Shown piece by piece: positions 9,396 to 19,146 of a DNA stretch of 64,000 nucleotides (positions within the stretch are counted from its first letter, which is position 1; each line of letters opens with the position of its first letter). Source of the stretch: Vibrio sp. CDRSL-10 TSBA (GTDB lineage Bacteria; Pseudomonadota; Gammaproteobacteria; Enterobacterales; Vibrionaceae); the NCBI GenBank assembly GCA_039696685.1, contig CP155565.1, forward strand, positions 1 through 64,000. Direction: 5' to 3'. The notes beneath the pieces were generated by a model. It saw nothing but the letters and a program-made list of their open reading frames with translations, searched no databases and was not told where the DNA came from. Position numbers and translations under genes: made by a program.

Positions 9396-10863
9396 TTAGT
9401 TTTGACTGATACTATCAATCCAGCTAAACAGCTCATCCAGATTGTAGTCACCGCTATGAGGGCGATCCCAGGCAAGCTTATAATCGACATCGTAATCAGC
9501 ATTTTCAAGTCGAGTCGCTAAGATAGCTGAAATGGCTAGCGAGGTGTCGCGGTCATTGGTACCGACACGAATTCTCCAGTGTGGCGCAATACCTTGCTGA
9601 TCTGGTTGAATAAAACTCAGGGGATTCATCATAGAAACAACATCTTCCGGAGCCGTCGCCGAGTTATCTGTTGAGCTATGTTCGGAGGAATAAGCGGTAA
9701 AATGCATGGCATTGCTCGATGCATTACCAAATAGTTCATTCTCTCCTGCACTGAGATCTAACGCATCAAAGGCGGGAGGAAGTTTGGCGCGAATAGCGTA
9801 AGAGCGATATTTGTCGAAATCGACGTGCGTTACTTTTCCTTTGGTGATTGTTAGCCAGTTGAATGGGCTTAAATCTGTGTTGTTGTCCAAAGCTGACTGA
9901 GCCGAGTTTCTGAATGATAGAGATAACATACTGCTTGAAACTGCCATTACCATTATCATCCAGAGTCAATGGGTTACCATTTGAGTCATGCAGCTTCAAT
10001 CCATTCAGGTAGCCTGGAAATTGCCTGGCCAGAGCGTCCGATAAGGCTTGCTGACCTTTGGTCAGTGTACCCTTGGTTTCTTGTCGTTGGATATGATAAT
10101 CCAACATAGAAATATCCATTTTTTTATAATCGTTGTAGCCGTTGAACTGCCATTCATAGGCGGCATCGGCATGGTCAAGGTCGGTAATCGGACAGAATGC
10201 AGAGACGGCGTAAATCTTATCCGAAGCCGGAGCTGCTCCTAATTTGTCTAAATATCTGTCATAGATGTCTTGGTCGCCACTTGCGCCCAATAATGCAGAT
10301 AGCGCACCGCCCGCACTGGTACCGTTAGATACGATTTTATTGGCATCCCCGGGGATATATTTATCGTTGTAATGCAGATAACGAACGGCGGCTTTTAAAT
10401 CAACGATGGCGGCAGGGGCTTTCCCTGTGTACACACTCTGTGAATTTTGGCTGGTTCGTCCACGTGCGCCTGGTGACGCCACCACATAGCCGTGTTGGAG
10501 TGCAAGCAACAAAGCATTCGCTGAATGGGAATTCTCATCAGCCTCTGGGATCAGTGGTTTACTCGGCATATAACCACCAACACCGTTAGGTAAGAAGATT
10601 GGTGCGGTTTGTATGGTATAACCTGAAATAATTTGGTCTTTGAAGTAGCCTTTTGGAACATAAATATTGAGTGTCTGTAACTCACTATCTACTGGGTTTT
10701 TGACGTATGGAATGCCTTCGTAAGCACGAAATTCAACCGTTTGACCATTAACTTCGGTAGAGTTTTCAGTGTAGATATGCTGGTTAAATGTTAAATCACT
10801 TTGGGCACTGACAGAGAGAGAAACCGCGATAGCAGATAGTGTAACTAACGTATTTATTTTCAT
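9396..10863 (-). CDS. Tannase-like alpha/beta-hydrolase (subtype B; frame broken)
   Basis: Secreted or periplasmic serine esterase. Signal peptide MKINTLVTLSAIAVSLSVSA, a long alpha/beta-hydrolase domain with nucleophile motif NGTSAGGALSALLG, and a C-terminal part with HWRIRVGTNDRDTSLAI and WDRPHSGDYNLDELFSWID, the pattern of subtype B tannases and related feruloyl-type esterases, where the Asp and His complete the triad. The frame breaks at GTTTC 9906-9910; removing one base gives SIIQNSAQSALDNN and a 488-residue protein. The natural substrate is unknown, but a galloyl or other phenolic ester would suit the aromatic-compound genes downstream. Confidence 0.75.
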
Positions 10864-10980
10864 ATAAATTCTTCTGTTTAAAGCAGGAGTAGTGTGAGTA
10901 TGTGTTGGCTATACAGCTTAAAGAATAGTGTAGCTCTAAGGTCAGTTTTGCTGACCACTTTTGTCAGAGAAAGTTACAAG

Positions 10981-11017
10981 TTCAGGCAGAGCCAATGACA
11001 CACCGGCTCTGCCTGAA
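10981..11017 (-). terminator. Hairpin after the beta-hydroxyacid dehydrogenase gene
   Basis: A 13-bp perfect stem (TTCAGGCAGAGCC / GGCTCTGCCTGAA) lies just past the stop of the minus-strand gene. The T-run after it is poor, so its efficiency is uncertain. Confidence 0.6.
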
Positions 11018-11025
11018 TGAGTTTT

Positions 11026-11886
11026 TTAAGATTGGTACAATTTGATAACTGCAGTCATGTTCTCATCACCAATCCCATCTTCTATCCCTTTTCTGAATAC
11101 ATCACGCACAGCTTCAATGACAGGCGTTGTGTGTCCGGTTGTTTCCAGAGTGTAAGAGAAATCTTTTTCTATCAGCTCAACGGGGAACATTGGAGCAAAC
11201 ATCTGGTTAAGCATCATTGTCGATATAGCGTTTGCCGAAGCACTCCACGGAGCGGTTGAAGATAGTGCTGAAATGATCTTTTCAACGTCCGCACCTTGTT
11301 GACGTTGTAAGGTTGAAATCAGCTCAGCTAACGTGGCGACTTGCATCCCCAAAAGCGTATTAGTACAAAGTTTTGCTAATGCACCATTGCCCACTTCGCC
11401 AGTGTAGTTAATGACAGAGCCCATGGTTTCCAGTAACGCTTTACTGTTTTCATAAGCTTCTTGCGTGCCGCCAACAAGATAGATCAATTGTCCGGATTCC
11501 GCTTGTGGTCTGGTGCCGGAAACTGGCGCTTCAATAAAGGGAATATTTCGCTCGGAAGCATGCTGATTGAGCTCTTTTACCCAGTTAACCGAGAGTGTTG
11601 AGCTGTCTATAGCGATTGCGCCTTTTTTCATGCTACTAAAAGCGCCGGTATCAGGATCCAGCCAAACTTCCTTGGATGCGTGGTCGTCACGAACCATTGC
11701 GATAACAAAGTCCGCATCCTGAGCGGCTTCACGTGGTGTTTGTGCAAACTTGGCACCGTTAATAACGAGTTCTTCCGCTTTGGAAGTGGTTCTGTTCCAA
11801 ACAGTAACCTGATGGCCAGCTTTGAGAATGTTAGCGGCCATGCGAACGCCCATTGCACCTAAACCCAGAAAAGCAACGTTTTTCAT
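11026..11886 (-). CDS. NAD(P)-dependent beta-hydroxyacid dehydrogenase
   Basis: Member of the 3-hydroxyisobutyrate dehydrogenase family, oxidising or reducing small 2- or 3-hydroxyacids or semialdehydes. The N-terminal Rossmann motif is FLGLGAMGVRMA (GxGxxG at residues 7-12), the substrate loop is EAPVSGTRPQAESGQL, and the catalytic lysine lies in NGALAKLCTN. 286 residues, intact. The substrate is not predictable; GarR, YihU and succinic-semialdehyde-reductase branches are all possible. It is preceded on the same strand by a LysR gene that may control it. Confidence 0.83.
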   Translation of the reverse strand: MKNVAFLGLGAMGVRMAANILKAGHQVTVWNRTTSKAEELVINGAKFAQTPREAAQDADFVIAMVRDDHASKEVWLDPDTGAFSSMKKGAIAIDSSTLSVNWVKELNQHASERNIPFIEAPVSGTRPQAESGQLIYLVGGTQEAYENSKALLETMGSVINYTGEVGNGALAKLCTNTLLGMQVATLAELISTLQRQQGADVEKIISALSSTAPWSASANAISTMMLNQMFAPMFPVELIEKDFSYTLETTGHTTPVIEAVRDVFRKGIEDGIGDENMTAVIKLYQS

Positions 11887-12016
11887 ATTTCAAATCTTGT
11901 CATGTTGGTAGAAGAGCGAGCAGTACTTATCGGGTTAAATCATGACCGATCGAATGTTATCACTCTAATCGTATTTTGTTATTGTCGTCATCAGTGAATC
12001 CAATATCTGGAGCCAT

Positions 12017-12920
12017 TCAAATCTCATTACACGTCTTAACAATTGCATCTCGAATCCATCGATGTGCATCGCTGTCATGTGTTCTTTCATGCCACGCCAT
12101 GATTTTGGTAAATCCGGGCACTTCAAACGGAAGATTTACTGTCGTGAGTCCCTGTACGTTCTTGATGAGACGTTTTGGTACGACGGCACACAGGTCGCTG
12201 GTTTTTAAAATGTCGACCAGTGATAAGAAGCTCGGGACGGATAGCACGACACGACGCTGTTTGCCCAGTGAGCGCAATACTTGATCTGTCATTCCCTCAA
12301 ATGCACCGCCAACATAAGAGACAATCGCATGATCGATACTACAAAATTGCTCAAGTGTTAAAGTGTTATCTTCAAGCAGCGGGTGCCTGTCTCTGAGAAA
12401 CGCAAACATAGGTCTCCTCAAATAAGGTTTTGGCTCGTAAATCCACAGGAGACGCTTCGGGCGTCGTTAATGCGAGGTCAATGATCCCGCGTTCCATCTG
12501 TTCGAAAAGTTCATGCTCATTAATCCAGCGAACCGAGACTTTGATGTTGGGTGCCTGGTCTCTTAATTTAAGCAAAAACGGCTCAACAATGGCACTCAGA
12601 GAATAATCCGTGGCCGCGATAGAGAGGGTGAGTTCAGCTGTCTGCGGCTCAAATAGGGTAGGTTCTAAAACCGCATCCAGTTCTCTAAGTAGTTTTTTTA
12701 TTGGTCCCGATAGCTCTTGTGCACGAATGGTTGGCACAATGCCATGTTGACTGCGAATAAATAACTGATCGTCCAGGCTGTGTCGCAGGCGTGTCATCAT
12801 GCCACTGACCGCCGGCTGGCTGACCGAGAGTTTTTCAGCCGCTCTGGAGACGTTTTTCTCATCCATCAGAGTGTCAAAGACGCGAAGAAGATTCAGATCA
12901 AGGTTTTTAATATTTGCCAT
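12017..12920 (-). CDS. LysR-family regulator A (frame broken)
   Basis: LysR regulator of the NodD/LeuO-like branch: HTH start NLDLNLLRVFDTLMDEKNVS and SQPAVSGMMTRLRHSLDDQL, effector domain with IAATDYSLSAIVEPFL and the C-terminal signature MAWHERTHDSDAHRWIRD. The frame breaks at GAAAC 12397-12401; one base less gives TYVCVLRDRHPLLEDN and 300 residues. It closely resembles regulator C (16153-17062) over its whole length, so the two are paralogues within one block. The target is unknown; the dehydrogenase gene directly downstream is a candidate. Confidence 0.85.
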
Positions 12921-12966
12921 AATCAGAGCTTATTGTTTTGTAACGTTATTTTTAATATAGAGCAAA

Positions 12967-12999
12967 AAAGCCGCTCTCAAGGACCTTGAGAGCGGCTTT
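12967..12999. terminator. Terminator with 16-bp stem
   Basis: AAAGCCGCTCTCAAGG and CCTTGAGAGCGGCTTT form a near-continuous inverted repeat, followed by six T on the minus strand. It lies past the SRPBCC gene, before regulator A. Confidence 0.82.
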
Positions 13000-13025
13000 C
13001 TGAATTTAGTGGAGCAAAGTCATTG

Positions 13026-13532
13026 TTATTTTGCTTTACGGGCTGCTTCAACCAGACCGTCTAACCATTCCTGATGACCATTAATCATTGGGTTTGGTTT
13101 AGTTGCCGCTAATTCTTTAGCAGGGTTACCATTTTGGGTTTCCTGAGTCAGGATGCGAACTCGATTGCCAGAAAGATCTTCAATTAACCAGGCATGGTGT
13201 ACATCTAAACGAGTGTCACCTTCGCCTGACCAGCCATGCCATGCAACACGTGCAGGTTGACCTTCTACCGGTGCAACATGTTCAACACATTGCGACTCAA
13301 CCGGGAAACCGAAAGTTTCGAAATAGAATCGAACATTATTTTCTAGCTCAGGGCCTTTTTCGTCATAAAAACGAGGATTAGCAGAGTTAGCATAGTAAGT
13401 TGGCCATAATGCAGGCGTGTTAAGTAGAGGCCAGATATCTTTTGTCGAAAGACCAGCGACAATCACTTCATTTGAACAGTAGTTGTCAGTAAAACCGGGT
13501 AAAAAGCCTTCAGGCCAGATGATGTCACTCAT
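13026..13532 (-). CDS. SRPBCC (START/Bet v1-like) family protein
   Basis: 168-residue cytosolic protein whose pattern (STKDIWPLLNTPALWPTYYA, later VHHAWLIEDLSGNRVRILTQ and a C-terminal helix ending VEAARKAK) is that of polyketide-cyclase/START-like SRPBCC proteins, which bind hydrophobic small molecules in a deep cavity. The start at 13532 (MSDIIWPEG) has AAGGAA upstream. It is last in a likely three-gene operon (VOC, oxidoreductase, SRPBCC) opposite LysR regulator B. Ligand unknown. Confidence 0.72.
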   Translation of the reverse strand: MSDIIWPEGFLPGFTDNYCSNEVIVAGLSTKDIWPLLNTPALWPTYYANSANPRFYDEKGPELENNVRFYFETFGFPVESQCVEHVAPVEGQPARVAWHGWSGEGDTRLDVHHAWLIEDLSGNRVRILTQETQNGNPAKELAATKPNPMINGHQEWLDGLVEAARKAK

Positions 13533-13652
13533 AATGAATTCCTTATGTTTGAATAGTGAAACATGTTGTTTCGTTGATGGTGATATCATCCGATTTTTGA
13601 GCTTATCACTCCAATCACAAAAAAGGATATGGGGTATAACGCTCACTTATAT

Positions 13653-14539
13653 CTAAATCTTTGCGACGTATTTTCCCCGGGAATGCCCTTGCCTGATTTG
13701 GTTAAGAATTTCCGGGATATCGCTTAAGGTAATTGTGTTGGTTTGCGGAGAAGCAATGATGTTCTGCTCAAGAAGGGTATTCATGGCAATACCTGCTTGA
13801 GTGATCGATTTCATGCCCATTTTGCCATTAACGTGACCGGCTCCCAGACTTAACTGATGCATAGTTAACCCGCGATCAAATGCATTTTGATGTTGTGTAG
13901 AATCAATGGTGCTTACCAATTCCACCAATTGCCCGTCAAAGCCAAGTATTGAGGAAGTCAGTGCCTGTGCCGGACCTCCGATACAATCCAGTGCACATTC
14001 AACCGCCTGATTTTCGACGATGGCGTTCACCTTGGTGAGAAGTCGCAGATCCCTATAATCGAGGCAGTGCGTTGCACCTAATGATGTAGCGTAATCAAAG
14101 TTATGTTCGGAGCAGACAGCAATGATGGTATCAAGCTGAAAATAGCGGCTGAGTTGGAGTGCATAGCTTCCTACGCCGCCGCTTCAATATCGGATAGGTC
14201 AGGATGTTTCGTTAATGTACGAGAGTCATGAACGGAAAATGAAGCAAAACCACCCTGACGGCGGCGCATATTGCCGTGATAGAGAACACGATCACCGATA
14301 TTCCAATCGCTGACCTGGCTACCTTTAGCAACAATCACACCAGAGACATCAAGCCCGCCAACCATGTCACGATTACCAGCTTCAGTGATTCCAAACCAGT
14401 AATTAATTTTCGCATCAACCGGATTAAGACCAACCGCATGGACTTCGACGATAACGTCGAAGGGTGTTTCTAACTCTGACTCTGCGATATTCGTGACCGC
14501 AAAGCGGTCCGATTCCGGGTGATAGGTGACAGCTTTCAT
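13653..14539 (-). pseudogene. Zinc-type alcohol dehydrogenase-like quinone oxidoreductase, internally deleted
   Basis: MDR-superfamily oxidoreductase of the YhdH/ZADH kind: N-terminal GroES-like domain (MKAVTYHPESDRFAVTN, then HAVGLNPVDAKINYW and GGFASFSVHDSRTL), and a C-terminal part with VECALDCIGG ending in the typical QIRQGHSRGKYV. Near 14172-14178 the frame jumps from SDIEAAA straight to GGVGSYALQLSRYF. The conserved stretch normally between these (gain-of-access helix and first nucleotide-binding strand, roughly 35 residues) is missing, and the join is in a run of GCGGCG. This fits deletion between direct repeats. Unlike the other broken genes, removing one base does not repair it, so it is probably inactive. 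Confidence 0.75.
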
Positions 14540-14566
14540 TTTCCGTTCCTTTAACATTGGGTGGGC

Positions 14567-15076
14567 TTAGTTATACGCACCGCTCGAATAAGTTAATTCG
14601 TAGCTATGGCTGTAAATCTCTAAGATATTACCGAAAGGGTCTTCCATGTAGACCATACGGTATGGTTTCTCACCCGGGTAGTAAAAACGAGGTGCTTTCA
14701 TACGTTTTTTACCGCCGGCGGCAACAATTTTTTCAGCCAGCTCTTCTACGTTTGGATCTTGCACGCAGAAGTGGAAAACGCCGGTTTTCCAGTATTCGAA
14801 GTTGTTTTCCGGATTTTTCGCATTTTCAAATTGGAATATCTCAACCCCAATTCGATCACCAGTTGAGAGGTGAGCAATCTTAAAACTTGACCAACCCTGA
14901 CCAAAAACATCGGTGCACATTTCACCGATAGGACTGTCGTCTTCTACAATAGTTGTTGGTTCCATGATCAGGTACCAACCAAGCACTTCGGTATAAAACT
15001 TCACGGCCTTTTTCAGATCCGGTACTGAGATACCGATATGGGAGAAGGTTCTTGGGTATGTGTTTGTGGCTGACAT
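14567..15076 (-). CDS. VOC-family (glyoxalase/dioxygenase-like) protein
   Basis: 169-residue vicinal-oxygen-chelate protein with the paired beta-alpha-beta-beta-beta modules: FSHIGISVPDLKKAVKFYTE at the start (metal ligand His), GVFHFCVQDPN in the second half and a final MVYMEDPFGNILEIYSHS (metal ligand Glu). Glyoxalases, ring-cleaving dioxygenases and fosfomycin-type enzymes share this fold, so the reaction is open. Start at 15076 with AAGGA upstream. First gene of the operon transcribed away from LysR regulator B, 107 bp apart. Confidence 0.78.
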   Translation of the reverse strand: MSATNTYPRTFSHIGISVPDLKKAVKFYTEVLGWYLIMEPTTIVEDDSPIGEMCTDVFGQGWSSFKIAHLSTGDRIGVEIFQFENAKNPENNFEYWKTGVFHFCVQDPNVEELAEKIVAAGGKKRMKAPRFYYPGEKPYRMVYMEDPFGNILEIYSHSYELTYSSGAYN

Positions 15077-15183
15077 TAAGCAGTTCCTTATTGAATTCAA
15101 GTCATGTTATGCCATTTTAGAATTTGCCTTATGAAATAAAAAATTATTAAATATTCTCATTATGATAAATTAAGGTTATTAAA

Positions 15184-16081
15184 GTGCTGAATCCTATCTG
15201 GCTTAATACTTTTAAAACTCTGGTTGAAATGGGACATTTCACCCGTACTGCCGAAGTGCTCAATATGACCCAGCCTGGTGTTAGTCAGCATATAAATAAA
15301 TTGGAATCTGCGTGTGGGTATCAGTTAATACGACGATTCAACAAACAGTTTGAGTTAACAGTTTATGGCGACAAAGTGTATCAATATGCTCTCAAACGAA
15401 TGGAAGACGAAGCCGAGTTATTACAAGACTTAGGAAGAGATGAACCTTTTAGTGGTCGTTGCACCATTGGTTGTTCAGGGACTTTTGCCTGGTTGATATA
15501 CCCGGAATTGCTTTCATTGCAATCTGAATATCCCAATCTTTCAATTGAACTTGAAGCTACACCCAATCATCGAGTGTTTGAGCAAATACAAAACGGAACA
15601 CTTGATATTGGTTTAGTGACTAAAAAGCCTAATCCCAAGTATTTCGATAGCAAGGTAGTTGGTACCGAGTCTTTGGTTTTCGTTGTTCCTAAATTTGTAA
15701 ATACCGCATTACCACTTGATGAAGTGCTGTCGGAAACTTGGCGTTATACGCCATCCGGATCTATCGCATTATTTTCAAACTTATGTTGAGAAGTCTGATT
15801 TATCACTACTATCAAAGTTGGACCTCGATGGTATCTCAACGCAAAGTTACATTAATCAAATTCACCAAATTTTGGTGCCAATTTCAAAAGGAATCGGTTT
15901 TACGGTGGTGCCGAAATGTTGTGTCAGTTTATTTCCCGAACGGGATGAATTGCAGGTATTGGACATTGAAAAAAATGTCAAAGAGCCAGTCTATCTGGTT
16001 AGTAAACGTCATTCCCAACTTGCGCGGCGCTATGATCAAGTAGTCAAAGTCATTGAAGATACGTTAAAACAATGCGAATGA
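15184..16081 (+). CDS. LysR-family regulator B (frame broken)
   Basis: LysR regulator starting at GTG 15184 (AAGG about 8 bases before). HTH: WLNTFKTLVEMGHFTRTAEV and MTQPGVSQHINKLESACGY; effector domain with SGRCTIGCSGTFAWLIYPEL, related to CysB/CynR-type folds. The frame breaks at GAAAC 15733-15737; one base less gives DEVLSELGVIRHPDLSHYF and about 298 residues. It diverges from the VOC-oxidoreductase-SRPBCC operon and most likely controls it. It is not close to regulators A and C. Confidence 0.84.
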
Positions 16082-16152
16082 AGCGTGTATGAAAGGTTGG
16101 AATGTTAGTATCGTTTAAGAAGAGATGATTATTTTAGGAGTATTTAACTGAC

Positions 16153-17062
16153 GTGAATAATGACATCCGAAATTTAGATTTAAATCTGCTCAAAGCATTC
16201 GATGCATTGATGGATGAAGGCAGTGTCACTCGAGCCGCTCAACGTTTAGTACTGACGCAACCAGCAGTGAGTGCGATGCTGACACGTTTGAGAGATTATT
16301 TCGACGATCCGCTTTTTGTTCGTTTCTCAGCGTGGAATGGTTCCGACAGAGCGAGCGCTAACCTTGGCTGGGCCAATAAAACAGGTTCTGGCTGATATCA
16401 ACCTACTGTTACAGCCGATACATTTTGAACCTCAAACCGCCCAAATGACTTATACGATAGCGGCTACAGATTATGCTCTGAAGGCTGTCATTGTTCCATT
16501 AATGGCTGAGCTTAAAAAGCAAGCGCCAGGAGTCAGAGTGGCAGTCATTGCTGTGAATCAAGACAGCCTTTTAAGGCAGATGGAACAAGGCGAAGTGGAT
16601 TTGGCATTAGTGACGCCAGAGACTACGCCCGAAGAGTTACACGGTCGTGCGTTATACGAAGAGCAATATGTATGCATGATGCGAGCTGATCATCCTACGG
16701 CTGTTTCTGGTCACATAACATTGGAGCAATTTTGCTCTTTAGAACATATTCTGGTGTCCAGCAAAGGTGGTTTTTGGGGGCCGACAGATGATGCACTTGC
16801 TACAATGAAGCTCAACCGCCATATCGGACTATCAGTAAATAGCTTTTTGGTACTGCCTGAAATTTTAAGAATTACCGATATGATTGCCGTGGTACCAAGG
16901 CGTTTAGCTTGCCGTCACGATAATCTGGTTATCATGGATACGCCGTTAGAAGTCCTTGGTTTTACTAAAAGTATGGCGTGGCATGAACGTTCACATCGGG
17001 ATCCTGCTCACCGCTGGATTCGGTCGCTCTGCCTGGAAGTCAGCCAGTTACCTCATTTCTGA
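16153..17062 (+). CDS. LysR-family regulator C, paralogue of A (frame broken)
   Basis: Starts at GTG 16153. HTH: IRNLDLNLLKAFDALMDEGS and LTQPAVSAMLTRLRDYFDDP; effector domain IAATDYALKAVIVPLM and the end MAWHERSHRDPAHRWIRSL, shared with regulator A. The frame breaks at GTTTC 16322-16326; one base less gives DPLFVRSQRGMVPTERALT. It ends exactly where the first copy of a duplicated AT-rich promoter/operator begins, and the drug pump and ene-reductase downstream carry that element, so it is the best candidate for their regulator. Confidence 0.85.
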
Positions 17063-17146
17063 TATAAATTTCATTTATATTCATAATAAATGAATCGATA
17101 TTTCATCAATAACATCCGTTTTATAACATAGCACTGGTATTTATAG
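17058..17146 (+). promoter_or_regulatory. Duplicated promoter/operator, copy 1
   Basis: Holds the inverted repeat ATATAAAT-TTC-ATTTATAT at 17062-17080 and about 85 bp that align with copy 2 (19031-19118), including TAATAAA, AATCG and a late GGCACTG/AGCACTG box. It lies after regulator C and upstream of the pump gene; the 340 bp between holds one doubtful short frame. Confidence 0.7.
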
Positions 17147-17292
17147 CAGTGCTGTTATTTTTGACCAAATAACAGCAGCTACAGTCAGCCATTAATCAAT
17201 AGATGGACAAAATCACAGCTAACGTTTGGGAGCTACATTAGAAAGTAATCTTAGGTGTTGAGTCTCGAAGTTAATTCATTGGGCAGGGTGAT

Positions 17293-17412
17293 ATGATTCT
17301 GATTTTCTATTCAAATAAAGCTAGAGATCATACCTTTCCTATTGATCATGAAGATATTAACGCAGACTCTGAAAACATTCCTTACATCCCGCCCTACTTG
17401 CAGTTACAATAA
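17293..17412 (+). CDS. Possible 39-residue small protein or gene remnant
   Basis: Short frame MILIFYSNKARDHTFPIDHE ending NIPYIPPYLQLQ, preceded by AGGGTG. No family recognised. It may be the tail of a gene lost between the operator copy and the pump gene, or chance. The rest of 17063-17488 shows no other gene. Confidence 0.25.
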   Translation: MILIFYSNKARDHTFPIDHEDINADSENIPYIPPYLQLQ

Positions 17413-17488
17413 AACAAATTATATATAACTTATTGATAATAATGCTTTAAGTTAGGCGATTGTCCTATATGAAGGAGCTTAAAGAGCC

Positions 17489-19016
17489 TTGAAAACAACA
17501 GATATAAAGATTTCTGATAAATCATTCGAAGATGGGAGCGAAAAAGTATCCCCCAAAGCATTACGTCCGATTTTTGCCGGGTTGATGTTAGCAATGTCTC
17601 TTGGGTCTCTCGATCAGAGTATCGTTAATACGGCTCTACCGGCTATGGCCAGCGATCTGGGAGGGTTGGCTCATCTATCTTGGGTGGTGACTGCGTTTAT
17701 GCTCAGTTCAACGGTCGCGACACCGATCTTCGGTAAACTTAGTGATATGTATGGTCGCAGAGGACTACTTCTATTGGCTATCACCTTGTTTATGATGATG
17801 TCGATTTTGTGTGGTGTTGCTCAGTCGATGACGCAACTAATTATTTTCCGGTTGGTTCAGGGTATCGGTGCCGGAGGCGTCATGACCCTGTGTCAGACGA
17901 CGATCAGTGATGTAGTCACACCGAAGGAAACGCATACGTTACCAAGGCTTATTCACTGGTACTTTTGCGATGTCTGCTGTTGCAGGCCCTATTCTCGGTG
18001 GAGCGCTGACAACAGCACTGTCGTGGCGGTGGATTTTCTACATAAATGTACCTATCGCTCTAATTGCTATATTTATTCTGTGGAACTCATTACCTACGCT
18101 AAAAGCACGTAAGAAGCATGTTATTGATGTTTGCGGAGCAGTTACGATGGCGTGTGGAGCCACAAGTATTCTGTTGTTGTTCAGCCTTGGTGGGACACTC
18201 TTTCCCTGGCAGTCTTTTACTGCGGGAGTGATTGCAACAATTGCATTGATTTCTATTGTCTTATTCATCCATGTCGAGAGTAGAGCCGTAGAGCCGATCG
18301 TGACATTAAGTTTGTTCCGGATACGCAATTTTACGATTGGTTCTGTCACCACGGGTTGTATGGGATTTGCGATGATGAGTGCGATGGTATTTTTGCCGCT
18401 CTACTTCCAACTAGTGCTGGGTCTGAGTGCTGCACAGTCCGGATCAATGTTGCTGGCACAGATTATCGCTATGCTTTTAACCTCAGTTTTTGGTGGCCAA
18501 ATTTCGTCAAAGCTGAATCGACCTAAACTGTTCATGATGGCGGGAATTGCCCTGGAAGCGTTGGGGTTAAGCATTTTTGCTGTACTAGCTTACCTTCAAA
18601 AAGATACCTATTGGTTTCTCATTGGCCTAGCAATCCTTGGTTTGGGTATGGGGATTGCCATGCCGCATGCTACCGTGATCGTTCAGAATGCAGCGCCCAA
18701 AAACGCTTTGGGTGAAGCAACATCAAGTATGGCATTTATCCGCTCGTTGGGAGGGGCTTTAGGGGTTGCTGTATCTGGAGGCGTGATGACAACCAGGCTT
18801 CATGATGGTTTGAGTGAAATCAGTCCAGATATTGATGTTCAGGGAATCATCAACGGGGGAATGGACGCTGTAGCAGGGTTACCAGCAGGACTTAGACCTA
18901 GTATTGAACTTGCTTTCAGTCATGCTATTACCGCTTCTTTCGTGATTGGTGGCAGCGTTATGCTTCTTGCTCTATTGCTGTCACTTCTACTGGAAAATAA
19001 ACAGTTACGAAACTAA
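17489..19016 (+). CDS. DHA2-family drug:proton antiporter (EmrB/QacA type; frame broken)
   Basis: Inner-membrane MFS exporter of the 14-helix DHA2 class, extruding drugs or toxic organics in exchange for protons. Motif A is GKLSDMYGRRG, the motif D region is LDQSIVNTALPAM, and motif C GPILGGALTTALSWRWIFYI follows. Start at TTG 17489 with GGAG upstream. The frame breaks at GAAAC 17927-17931; one base less gives TPKERIRYQGLFTGTFAMSAVAG, the expected loop, and a protein of 508 residues. It is placed after LysR regulator C and before the ene-reductase, so export and reduction of the same class of compound is a reasonable inference. Confidence 0.87.
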
Positions 19017-19030
19017 AAAGTTACTCTGTT

Positions 19031-19118
19031 TCTGATATAAATTTCATTTATATTCCTAATAAACAAATCGCTATTCCATTAATAGTACACGTTCTCTAGC
19101 ATGGCACTGTTATCTTAC
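19031..19118 (+). promoter_or_regulatory. Duplicated promoter/operator, copy 2
   Basis: Repeats the inverted repeat ATATAAAT-TTC-ATTTATAT at 19035-19053 and the flanking sequence of copy 1. It sits directly in front of the ene-reductase gene, ending about 30 bp before its start. Confidence 0.72.
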
Positions 19119-19146
19119 TCTTTTGCAAACTAAGGAGAAAAATCGA

